Shown here piece after piece: positions 1 to 7,810 of a stretch of 11,236 nt of DNA. The notes under the pieces were generated by a model, which had not been told where the DNA came from, did no database searches, and saw nothing but the letters and a program-made list of their open reading frames with translations. The stretch is taken from positions 198,614 to 209,849 of the forward strand of contig BEXV01000502.1 in NCBI GenBank assembly GCA_003118195.1, read 5' to 3'. The position numbers were made by a program, and so were the translations under genes. The number at the start of each line of letters is the position of its first letter. Positions within the stretch are counted from its first letter, which is position 1. The DNA comes from Hemicentrotus pulcherrimus (Eukaryota; Echinodermata; Echinoidea; Camarodonta; Strongylocentrotidae).

Positions 1-16
1 GCTGGATCCGCCACTG
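1..16 (-). mobile_element. terminus of a hAT-like element truncated by the window edge
   Basis: Reads CAGTGGCGGATCCAGC on the minus strand, 15 bases matching the inner terminus at 4653-4668. The rest of the element lies to the left, outside the window. The adjacent ACACTTGC (17-24) would be one copy of an 8-bp target duplication. Confidence 0.6.
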
Positions 17-1260
17 ACACTTGCGTCTTTAAACCGGTCATTCAAAGATTCTTCCTTTTTATGGCACTCTTGGATCATTTTGAAGCGCATTTTTTTTAGG
101 CTTCAATATTGCACCATATCACAGACACAGTTAACACGTAGGACCATGCATCTCAGATCTGTAAAAACTAGAAACATTGTTAAAAAAGCCTTTAAACATG
201 CCCATGAGAGCAGTTGATATGTTGTATAGTACCTGAGGTGACTGACTGGTCGATCTCTGAACTATCTTATTAGCTCATAGTTTCACTTGTATTAATACTA
301 CCAAAGAGAAGTTTTCCGGTAGGAAGGAAGTGAGAAACCAATTTTTCCGTGAAGGTGTCGCCATAGACCAGCTGATTTCTGTGAACCTTGGCTCTGATTT
401 CCTCTTACATCACGAATGTTTTGTTGTGATATGTAGGCCAGATTTCATTGCCACTCTCCTCCATTTAAAGCCCCTCTGCACTACGTATAGCTACTTGCGC
501 CCTCTATATATAGCAAACAATGCCTAATGGGTGCATGTTGGTCCCCCATGATCCTCTTAGTATGTTAATTGAGAGCTGATTTGATGAGATAACCACCTGT
601 CAGTGACCTTGCAGGGAGGTCTAATCCATGGTCAAACTAGTACAGACGGGCTTTAAAGAGATATATTGATTAGTTGAATATCGAAGTTTAAAGCTAATCT
701 CGAGCTCTGGTATGGGAATCGTATGTCGAGAGAACATAGCAGTTATTCATTCTTGATTGTTGACCCTGCAGGAGATTGGGTGTTTGGAGCAGTAACATAA
801 CAATAGGCGCACAAAAACTAGCTGGAAATCATTTATAATAAAAACCACAACTCTCATTTACACATATAGATCTGTGTGAAGCACAAGATGTCGGGGCTAC
901 TTGATTTTCTTATTTTTTTTAATGCTCATTACTCTAGTCTCTATCCATTTTCTACCAAAATCTTTTGGAACGTTTAATTTATTTGTACTCTTGAACATTC
1001 AGTGTACGTTTCGTTGAATTCTGTGATAATTTTTTTTTCTATAATTACGAGCACTCAAGTTTATCTTTCAAGGGAAGACAACATTATTGGGAAGATAAAG
1101 ATTTTGTGATGGTTTTCATTGTTTTGTATGCTGGTGCGAAAAAAATATCGTAGAAGAGATTCAATTAAATTAAATTCACTTTATTAGATTCCATCTTTTA
1201 TAAAACATTTGTAAAAACATGCAATTTGATACATAAATCCATGTGAATGACATAAACATA
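17..1260. other. no recognisable gene
   Basis: AT-rich sequence with T and A runs. The longest open stretch (65 codons from 330) has no family likeness or splice context. CTATATATAG near 505 resembles a TATA box but has no supporting transcript features. A minus-strand AATAAA lies near 1180 without a gene to serve. Confidence 0.6.
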
Positions 1261-1338
1261 ACAGCTGTGCCCAGTTTAGTTCTGCCATTATTATAATGGC
1301 AAAACTAAATTGGGCATACTGGTATTGGGCACAGCTGT
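1261..1338. repeat. nested hairpin / short foldback element
   Basis: The outer arms ACAGCTGTGCCCA (1261-1273) and its exact complement (1326-1338) enclose a second pair, 1269-1291 against 1293-1315, with 21 of 23 bases paired around CATTATTATAATG. The right arm carries the TTGGGCA edge twice. No target duplication was seen. Confidence 0.8.
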
Positions 1339-1530
1339 AACAAAACTTAATAAAACGAGATTTTGTCAAAACAGCTTCCCTGATAAAATAGGAAGTGGTA
1401 TTGAACACATAGTTGCTGTTTTTGCTCAGTGTTTTGTTTTTCTGACGAGGAAGTAACATCATTTTAAATAATACATGGACAGTTCCAACAGGTTCATTCG
1501 AGCAGATTCCTTGCAATTTAGCAACCTAAT

Positions 1531-1806
1531 GGGGCGTTGCAAATCCTCAGAATCAAGCGTAAGTCTTGCTATTAATTGCAAACTTGCAATTGATCGCAAC
1601 TCAACTTTTTTGCAACGCCCCTTTAGTAAGGGAAAGAGAGAAAGAAGGGAGGGAGGGGAGAATAAAAGTTAGATCTAGTTAACTTGATTTGATTGTTAAA
1701 ACTTTAATCCTTACAAAATCATAGGACATGTAGGAGACTAGTAGGGTGTTGCAAGAAAAGTTGAGTTGCACATTGTACAGCTTGCAATCAATAGCAACTT
1801 TCTTGA
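1531..1806. repeat. TTGCAA-rich inverted repeats upstream of exon 1
   Basis: GGGGCGTTGCAAA (1531-1543) is exactly complementary to 1609-1621. The segment 1561-1621 is also a diverged inverted copy of about 1743-1803, sharing GTTGAGTTGC, TTGCAAT(T/C)AATAGCAA and the GTTGCAA core. This may be a small mobile element or its remains. It lies just before the possible acceptor at 1858. Confidence 0.65.
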
Positions 1807-1836
1807 GTGATAAGTGATTTTTTTTGCTTTCTTCAA

Positions 1837-1858
1837 TCCCATCTTTCACTCTCTGCAG
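1837..1858 (+). promoter_or_regulatory. possible 3' splice acceptor for a 5'-UTR exon
   Basis: A pyrimidine-rich run ends in CACTCTCTGCAG at 1858, 25 bases before the ATG. If used, exon 1 would be the second transcribed exon and the promoter would lie further upstream. No TATA box or initiator could be assigned. This rests on inference from the site shape alone. Confidence 0.45.
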
Positions 1859-1883
1859 CTCAAGATAACCGACCGTGGTCAAG

Positions 1884-2059
1884 ATGAGGTACTTCTGTAA
1901 GATATCCCCGGAGAAGTTCATCATCCTATCGGCTACTTTAGGGATCTACATCCTTCTCCTACTCCTGTCTTTCAACAAACAAACCAACACGAAACCCCAG
2001 GAGCTGCAGGAGCGCAGTGCGAACGAGCCTGACAAGAAGCTAGAATGGATCGGAGATAG
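1884..2059 (+). CDS. coding exon 1: cytoplasmic tail, signal anchor, start of stem
   Basis: Encodes residues 1-58 plus two bases of codon 59 (Arg). The tail MRYFCKISPEK has basic residues ahead of a 19-residue hydrophobic run ending LLLLLSF, as expected of a Golgi type II anchor. The donor is GTAAGC at 2060. Codon 59 is AG|A, completed by the first base of exon 2. An in-frame GTG at 1875 has no support as a start. Confidence 0.88.
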
Positions 2060-5000
2060 GTAAGCCAGACATGATCGCAAACACTTTCGAGAAATGAACC
2101 CAAAGCCAATACCATGGGAATCATATTCAGATTATTCAATACGTCATTTGTCACATATATGTATATACGGGACGGGCAAGGCGATTGAATTGTCTTAGGC
2201 GGATTTCTTGAAAGTCTTGGCGATCTCTTCCTTAAAAATGTACCACATAACTGATGATAATCCAGCTATAGCAATTGAAGATACAAACTGATTCAGCCAA
2301 GACGCAGGTTTGAAACTGAGTCACGTCTTTAGGATGGTGACTTTAAAGGTCGGTCCCCAGACGTAAACAATCATATCTGATTGATTCACGCCTGTAAAAA
2401 CCCATTTACCCACACACAAGTGCTTCGGCAGCGTTTGCTCCAGACGTTATTTTGTCGAAAGAATATAAATTGTTGGGGAAAAGTTTCGGTTGTGCTTAGG
2501 TTGCATATTGGTTTAGGATAACATCATGTTTATGCTAATGCATAGTGTTGAGTTTGATACCTGATCAGTCACACCGCCAATACCGACTCGAACCCGGCCA
2601 CAAACCGACCGATTAACCGACCAATTCCTGCATTTTCCTGCAATGTTTTAAATCAAGCTTTTGTTATTGTCTTTCCAGATGGATGAACCATCTCCAGCAC
2701 CAGCCCGTCATCCACCGCACCAAGAATCGTCTCTCCAAATCCATTATTCCTAAGAATGACGTCAGCAATGGCGCAAGCGAAGACGACAGAGAATCATCGG
2801 TTAGCGGTGACAACGCAGGGTATGACCACTCCTCTTACGCGGTTTTCTCGCATCCGTTCGGGCGCCCGGCTCCGAATATTCGAAGGATATATCCCAAGGA
2901 AAAGAGCAAATCTAACATCGCATTCAAAGCGCTATCCGATTCCAAGACTGGCGTTCGGCGAACCTCGAAGCGTAACCGGACTGACACGATACCAAATAAA
3001 AACGATACTTATGGTGCTAGCATTATCGATGAGAAGAAAACATTTGATTCAAAAGAGGATCATACAACGTGCAAGCCTCATTCAAATATTGCTTACATTA
3101 AGACACACAAAACAGGAAGCTCGACGTTGCAGAACATTATCTATCGATATGGTGACGAAAGGAATTTGACCTTTGCCCTGCCGGCACGTGATGTGTACAT
3201 CCAATCAGTGCGCGAGTTTGAACCTTCGAGTATATTACCGGTGCGACCGGGAAGACAAATCAACATCATGGCTAACCATGTCCGGTTCTTCTACAATGGT
3301 AAGTCGAGGAAATATCTAATGTTATGACTAAAAATATTGTTCAATGGAAATCGACGTCATCCTAGGAAAACAAAACATTGTTCTGCTCAATGCTCATTCA
3401 CAGTTCATCCTGACCATACATCATTATTACTGCCTAGAATGCTTTATTTTTGTACAATCAAATCAGAGTCCAAAATGTACTACTTTTTATGTCTTCAAAC
3501 TGTTCAAAGCTCAATTTGTTAGACAGATAAGGCTACTTGTCTGATGAATGTTGGCTACTATGCTCACGAAGCAATTAATTATTTTAGAAAATAAAATTTG
3601 TCCGATAGTATTTGCTAAGTACATTCGGAATAGATCAAACGCCCGGGGTCATCATAGTGATCCTTCACAGTGGTCAAGCCATCATCGTTAATTAAAGTCA
3701 GCATCTTCTCTTTTACGAGGGGTTATTGACTTTCGAGCCACGATGACACTCCCTCCATTGTTTCTTGTCTTGAGCATCCTCTTAATACACCAGTTTACAG
3801 TTGTATCAGTGCGCATGCGCAGACATGGGCGCCATTTTAAATGGCACCCAAACAGGGTGCCAATGACCCGAGGTCACGTCAGTGGTATATTAGGCTAAGC
3901 GTAAATTAAGATTGCGCCCATGTAAATCATGATGTGCGCCCACAACGCAGCGCGTAGGCAGTGATGTCATCATAATTTGCATGGGCGCAATCTTAATTTA
4001 CGCATAAATACATGACCTCTAGGTCATTGGCTTTGTTTAAAATGGCGCACACAACCGGTGTATTAAGACCAACCTTACTGCTATCTTTCTTCACCATTTC
4101 TTTCCATGAAATCTCCGGTCTTCCTTTTCCTCCTATGCCATCTATTTCCATATTCCATACTCTGTTTAGTACACAGGTTCATCGTCTTACCTCCTCAACA
4201 CATGACACATCCATTTCAATCCACTTCTCCATACCACTTCAACCACAGATACTTCCTGGCCCAACCTTTTCATGAGCTCCCTTGCTTTCTTTCTATCGGA
4301 CATTTTCTCACCACACATATTCCGTATCATGGCTCTCTATGTTCTCCTGCAGATGCCTTCTTTTACTGTCTTTACATTCCAAGTTTATGAGCCATCTGCC
4401 ATTGCTGATCTCACCCGGGCATTATAGATCTTCCCTTTTATCCTCATCGTTAATCTTCAACATTGTACCAGCAAGGATTAGGACCTGCTCATTAACCTTC
4501 CTCCACCAAAATCCGCACCTTCTTGCCACTGTAATCTCACATGCTTCACCACAGCTGATCAAGGGATGATCTAGGGGGGGGGGGCCCTCGGGCGGCCAAG
4601 TGAGAAAAAAGGAGAAAAGTAAAACAGTAAAACAGCGCCATTTTTGGAAAATCCTGGATCCGCCACTGGGTCACCCCCCCCCCCCCCCCCNNNNCCCCCC
4701 CCCCCCCCCCCTTGGCAAAAAGCTAGATCCACCCCTGTTGATTCTATCCCCAAGATGGTGAAACATATCAACCTTCTCAACATCTCTCGTATATATTCCT
4801 TCAAATCAACAAAACTAACAGCATTCGGACTTTTAATACGATTCATGAAGAAACACCCAAGTTTGTTCATGACTTAGTATTTGGTCATGTTTTTTTCGAC
4901 CCCTTGGCAGAAGAAAAGTGCTGTATTGGTACAGTTAGTTCAATCACGTTATCATATATGTCGTTATTTATATTTTTGTGTTCGGTAAATTAATACAGAA

Positions 5001-5902
5001 CATCATTGTTCAATTTTGTGATAGCCTTGTCGAAGCAGACAACCAATGCTACATGAAATCATCATAATGGTTTGTGTTTATTTTCGTGTCTGGCAGATAT
5101 CAAGAACCTGATGCCACCGGATACCAAATACATCACTATCATTCGGAAGTCATCGGATCAGTTCCGGAGCATGTATACCTACTTTGTCATGGAAAACACT
5201 TACAAGGCTACGCTGGAGCAATACTCCCTCAACCCCGAGTTCTTCTACCAAAAATACGGCTCGGGAAAATACAAACGACACAACGGTCGAGACCCAACGC
5301 TCTTTGATCTAGGGATGGAGAGAAGCTTCAGCGACGACCCAAAACAGGTCCAGGACTACATCGAGTTCCTGGACTCCAAGTTTCATTTGGTCCTAATCAT
5401 GGAATATTTTTACGAGTCGCTGATTCTTCTGAAGGATCTTTTCTGCTGGGATATGCGCAGCCTTGTGCACGTGCATAGCAAGATCAAGGTTTCGCTGGAC
5501 CCGCATTCTGCAGTACCGTCTGTGGAGGACGAGAGAGCAGCGAAAGACGTGGTGAAGCGCCTTAATTGGTGGAACGCGGGTGACGTCAAACTATACGATC
5601 ACTTTAATAAGACTCTATGGAAAAAGATCGACGCCTACGGAAGGACAAAAATGGCCGCCGACGTGGCCGCATTGAAAGACATGTGCGCCAAGGTGAAAGA
5701 TCAGTGTATGGAAGGGACGAGAATTCGCGAGATTTCGCGAGGCTCGTTGAAGGAGACGGGTTTAGCTGAGTATGTTGTAAAGAAAAGTCAGATGAACAAC
5801 GCCACCTGTCGGCGGCTTGCAATGATTGCCAAGGTATTCTTATCACATCTTAGAAGGAAACATATAACTAGGTTCCGCCAGGAAAATTCGACGACGACGT
5901 AG
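1884..5902 (+). CDS. galactose-3-O-sulfotransferase-like Golgi enzyme, 3 coding exons (1884-2059, 2679-3298, 5097-5902), 533 aa
   Basis: Joining the three exons gives 1602 nt, in frame to TAG at 5900-5902. The product resembles the GAL3ST family (cerebroside and galactose 3-O-sulfotransferases), which moves sulfate from PAPS to the 3-OH of terminal galactose on glycolipids or glycans in the Golgi lumen. What is seen: a type II anchor at residues 12-30, a long polar stem (about 31-190), the 5'-phosphosulfate motif YIKTHKTGSSTL (198-209), ANHVRFFY near 257-264, a 3'-phosphate segment (278-295), and the family block FHLVLIMEYFYESL (361-374) followed by LLKDLFCW. NxS/T sites are at N158, N167, N221, N436, N500 and N529. 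Vertebrate members have about 400-490 residues; the excess here is mostly stem. ATG 1884 is the first in-frame ATG after a TAA at 1866, with A at -3. The acceptor (glycolipid or glycan) cannot be told from sequence, so no paralogue symbol is given. Confidence 0.93.
2060..2678 (+). other. intron 1 (619 bp), with a dispersed-repeat fragment
   Basis: GT-AG intron, phase 2. Most of it has no recognisable content. Near the 3' end (about 2566-2625) is a piece rich in CACACCGCC and AACCGACC that also contains a minus-strand B-box-like stretch (GGGTTCGAGTC, around 2589-2599). A related fragment lies at about 6889-6925. Confidence 0.8.
2566..2625 (-). repeat. dispersed repeat fragment, B-box-like on the minus strand
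   Basis: Shares the string pattern GTCACACC-(A/G)C...CC(A/G)ACTC...AACCGACC with 6889-6925. On the minus strand it reads CCGGGTTCGAGTCGG, close to the pol III B box, but I see no A box, so it may be a repeat fragment rather than a tRNA. Confidence 0.4.
2679..3298 (+). CDS. coding exon 2: extended stem and 5'-PAPS-binding motif
   Basis: The acceptor is TTGTCTTTCCAG ending at 2678 and the donor is GTAAGT at 3299. The first two-thirds codes for a Ser/Lys/Asn/Asp-rich stem with no family similarity that I can see. The catalytic domain starts near residue 190 (Cys) and runs through the 5'-phosphosulfate-binding loop to FFYN. The exon ends with one base of codon 266 (G|AT, Asp). Confidence 0.92.
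3782..4066. mobile_element. palindromic MITE flanked by TTAA, inserted in the LINE remnant
   Basis: The ends read TTAA-TACACCAGTT and, on the other strand, TTAA-TACACCGGTT. The arms are largely complementary along the whole element. The best part is a perfect 24-bp match (3899-3922 against 3980-4003), extending to 36 bp with two mismatches. The outer arms share GCGCCATTTTAAA and CCAATGACC. There is no ORF. The TTAA at both ends is the target duplication: removing the element with one TTAA restores the LINE reading frame. TTAA targeting points to a piggyBac-like or Kolobok-like source, which the short ends cannot decide. Confidence 0.85.
4560..4737 (-). mobile_element. hAT-like non-autonomous element(s) with long G/C runs and an N gap
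   Basis: The outer ends read, on the minus strand, CAGGGGTGGATCTAG (from 4737) and, at the other end, CAAGGGATGATCTAG (from 4560), matching at 12 of 15 positions. An inner terminus, CAGTGGCGGATCCAGG, ends at 4668 and reappears at the window start. Two heads and one tail suggest a nested or tandem insertion. CAG-type ends suit hAT elements, but I could not see a clean 8-bp target duplication. The C run at 4674-4711 contains NNNN at 4691-4694. Confidence 0.65.
4691..4694. other. assembly gap inside a poly-C run
   Basis: Four N bases sit inside a run of about 37 C. The length here is not trustworthy, and the sequence on either side may be collapsed. Confidence 0.95.
5097..5902 (+). CDS. coding exon 3: 3'-phosphate-binding segment and rest of catalytic domain
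   Basis: The acceptor TCTGGCAG ends at 5096. The phase-1 join gives Asp266 and then IKNLMPPDTKY, lining up with the family without a gap, so no exon is missing. The segment ITIIRKSSDQFRSMYTYF holds Arg282 and Ser290 at the spacing of the 3'-phosphate-binding Arg/Ser pair. The C-terminus keeps a CRR motif and a basic helix seen in the family, then ends ENSTTT. The exon is more GC-rich than the flanking DNA, as expected for coding sequence. Confidence 0.93.
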
Positions 5903-6180
5903 CGCAATCGCGAATTTTTAAAACTGTTTTTTCTGTATTGATTGATTGAATTTCATAAAAAGAACGTACCGCCGCGCCGGTGCGTGAATGAATAATGATG
6001 ACATATCTTCGGACAACTATCAAGCTGTTGTCTCCATGAGTTTTGTACAAATGGCCTTCATGTGGCCATGCGCATAAAGTATTATCTCAGAAGTCACTTA
6101 TTGGTACTTCTAGCGGACCATCCTGAATGTCAACTGAGAATGTGGTGATATAGTTGGCCTGACCATATTGACGTCATAGA
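5903..6180 (+). other. likely 3' UTR of the sulfotransferase gene
   Basis: Follows the stop directly. No canonical AATAAA is near; CATAAA variants occur at 5954-5959 and 6073-6078. The first AATAAA is at 6857-6862, beyond a SINE, so the true 3' end cannot be set. Confidence 0.4.
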
Positions 6181-6184
6181 GTCA

Positions 6185-6360
6185 CGAAGGGTGGACCGAT
6201 TGGTCAGCGGTTGAGCAACGGTCTCATAACCAGGAGGTCCCTGGTTTAAAACCAAGTCCCTCGTAGAGGACGTAAAGCCGTTGGTCTCCTGGTTGATTAA
6301 TTCCAAGCATACAACGCACGTGCTTTTGTTAGTTGTCGGGTAAAACAAATTAATCAACCA
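6185..6360 (+). mobile_element. tRNA-derived SINE, tRNA-Met(CAT)-like head
   Basis: A D-arm/A-box-like GGTCAGCGGTTGAG (about 6202-6215) is followed by CTCATAA at the anticodon-loop position (CAT) and by a degraded B box GGTTTAAAACC (6243-6253) at about tRNA spacing. The stems are too poor for a working tRNA. The body that follows (GGACGTAAAGCCGTTGGTC) recalls tRNA-SINEs of marine invertebrates from memory. The tail holds an exact 13-bp inverted repeat (6290-6302 against 6348-6360). Confidence 0.6.
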
Positions 6361-6888
6361 ACCATTTTAAATATTGGTGATCTAGTGTTGGTAACGAATG
6401 TTTGACAAAGGCCAAAAGTTTTGTCACATCGAGTATAGGTAATCCTGAGTATGAGAGTACTAATCATAGATTCTTACAAGGATCAATGAATATTTTCTTT
6501 TAATATTTAAGATTTATTCGTGCCAAATGAATTATTCTGATTTCAACACTGTGATTTCCAAGAAATACGCTAATAATTTTAGCATATTCGTGTTTTTTTT
6601 AAACTATGGAGGCTACTTATCAATACAGGTTCTTATATAATAGTGTCGTAATTTTGTACCCCCGGGCCTAAAATATGGCTATAAGATACCAAAGCGATAA
6701 TATCGTGGGTTTAGTGGGTCTACGATGATGTCCCCATTTGCCTCAATGGGTAGTACGCTAGGCTTATCGCGCGTGTAATCATTATGCTAAAGTAGGTCTA
6801 GATAAAACATTTCCAGACTGCAAGAGTTCGTCATGGTACAATTTCTAGGTAGAGAAAATAAATGTGTAGTAATGGCGAGTTATACCCG
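6361..6888. other. no recognisable gene
   Basis: AT-rich. The only structure I saw is small: CCCATT...AATGGG near 6733-6750, and a GATAATATC palindrome near 6696. AATAAA lies at 6857-6862 on the plus strand. Confidence 0.6.
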
Positions 6889-6925
6889 GTCACACCACTT
6901 AACCAACTCCAAACCGACCAATATT
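6889..6925. repeat. dispersed repeat fragment related to the one in intron 1
   Basis: Reads GGTCACACCACTTAACCAAC, then a piece sharing AAACCGACCAAT with the intron 1 copy. The copies differ by an insertion, so both are old fragments. Confidence 0.4.
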
Positions 6926-7050
6926 TGTGTGACTGCGGTATTGTGGCCTACTTACCATTATATGTATATATTACATACACTGACTTTGATATTACAGACT
7001 ACAATGTATTTGACTGTGTTTTAAAGAAGTTGAAGAAAATTTTAACCTAA

Positions 7051-7165
7051 TGGCCCGAATTCACCAAGGAGGTTTGTCGACAAACCTAGGTTTATGTGCG
7101 TCATGACGCTTTTCGATGCGTTTCAGACCAATGTTCAGACAAACCTCCTTCGTGATTTCGGGCCA
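7051..7165. mobile_element. 115-bp MITE-like inverted repeat element
   Basis: Terminal arms of 27 bp (7051-7077 and 7139-7165) match at 25 of 27 positions and start TGGCCCGAA. The left arm runs into an exact 18-bp palindrome, AGGTTTGTCGACAAACCT (7070-7087). No ORF. The flanks do not show a clear target duplication. Confidence 0.75.
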
Positions 7166-7500
7166 GAGTGTTGGTCGCCTCGGAGGTCAGACTACCGCAC
7201 TTTCTAGGCATGAATTGCTATGTATTCAGTTATATTACTTTTCCAATAAAATTCTGTCCAGTATTATACGTAATTTACAGAGATTATTGTATTATTTTGT
7301 ATGTATTAAAATTTATATATATATTTTTTTTAAATTATCGTTGCAATTATCTGATGATTAATTAAATGACTGACTTTTAAGTCTTACAATCAAAGGCCTA
7401 TTTGCAATTTCTTTCAATTCAGTTTGAATCATTTCTTGAGGGAAAAGTCGTTCCTGTAACCATGTTCCATTTACGTTATCCATTTGCACCATTTACCCCT
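7166..7500. other. AT-rich spacer, no recognisable gene
   Basis: Contains AT-alternating and T-run sequence around 7310-7332 and an AATAAA near 7244. Short open frames here have AT-driven composition and no family features. Confidence 0.6.
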
Positions 7501-7504
7501 TGGC

Positions 7505-7560
7505 TTTCGAAATGGTGTTAGGGCGGAGCTGGGACTCGAACCTTCTGCCCCTCGATTTAA
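7505..7560 (-). repeat. tRNA-like / SINE 3' fragment with intact B box
   Basis: The minus strand reads GGTTCGAGTCC (7542-7532), an exact match to the pol III B-box consensus, preceded by GGGGCAGAA as in a variable loop. No A box or acceptor arm can be found on the 5' side. The dispersed repeat starting near 7557 probably displaced or truncated it. Confidence 0.45.
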
Positions 7561-7810
7561 AGGGGGAAGTCCACCCTGATAATAAGTCGGTTTAAATATA
7601 AGCAGAAAATGGGAGAGGGGGGCATGTCAGTGGAAGTTTCAGCGTGATCCGTTTAAAAATAAGTGAGTTATGAATTTTTTGAATTTGCGATCGATGGCGA
7701 GGTTGACATGTACGCCATACAAGACGCCATCCTCTTCGTTCCAGTTCATAGACTTTTGTCTTTATAGAGTCTTGACGCCCTTCTGGCTTTCAGCACACGA
7801 CACCATGTTT
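7557..7810. repeat. dispersed repeat starting TTAAAGGGGGAAGTCCACCC
   Basis: The opening words (GGGAAGTCCACCCTGA, then GCAGAAAATGGGAGAGG, AGTGAGTTATGAATTTTTTG and CTCTTCGTTCCAGTT) resemble, from memory, a high-copy repeat of echinoderm and other marine genomes. The left end abuts TTAA. The matching right terminus is not visible, so this may be truncated. The open frame across 7670-7951 is judged to be a chance frame in the repeat. Confidence 0.4.

Larger units (their letters stand above)
3640..4790 (-). pseudogene. degraded LINE: C-terminal part of an endonuclease/reverse-transcriptase ORF
   Basis: Read on the minus strand, starting from high coordinates, the pieces in order are: VDMFHHLGDRI (4772-4740), CGEACEITVARRCGFWWRK (just below 4560), IYNARVRSAMADGS-TW, RKKARELMKRLG, GLKWMCHVLRR, NRVWNMEIDGIGGKGRP, SWKEMVKKD, and after a gap SVIVARK with a stop at 3690-3688. 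This is the order and style of the RT C-terminal region of APE-class non-LTR elements (RTE-like, from family knowledge). There are several stops and at least one frameshift, so it is dead. It is split by the MITE at 3782-4066 and the hAT-like block at 4560-4737. The 5' limit is uncertain. Plus-strand open frames in 4012-4569 are its antisense shadows. Confidence 0.8.
3299..5096 (+). other. intron 2 (1798 bp), filled with nested transposons
   Basis: GT-AG intron, phase 1 (donor GTAAGT, acceptor TGGCAG). The family alignment is continuous across it. It holds an antisense LINE remnant, a TTAA-flanked MITE and a hAT-like block with an assembly gap, each described separately. The first 340 bp and the last 300 bp show nothing recognisable. 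Confidence 0.9.

Noticed and set aside
1184..1516. 110-codon minus-strand open frame
   Set aside because: It runs through the nested hairpin at 1261-1338, has no family likeness and AT-driven composition.
2756..3169. 137-codon plus-strand open frame in another frame of exon 2
   Set aside because: The correct frame has the PAPS motif and matching splice phases; this one is a shadow.
4012..4569. Overlapping plus-strand open frames of 87-95 codons
   Set aside because: They are antisense to the LINE remnant, whose minus-strand protein pieces are clearly recognisable.
4571..4877. Gly- or Pro-rich open frames on both strands
   Set aside because: They are translations of the G/C runs and cross the N gap.
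6185..6260. Functional tRNA-Met gene
   Set aside because: The anticodon and T stems do not pair well and the B box is degraded, so a SINE head fits better.
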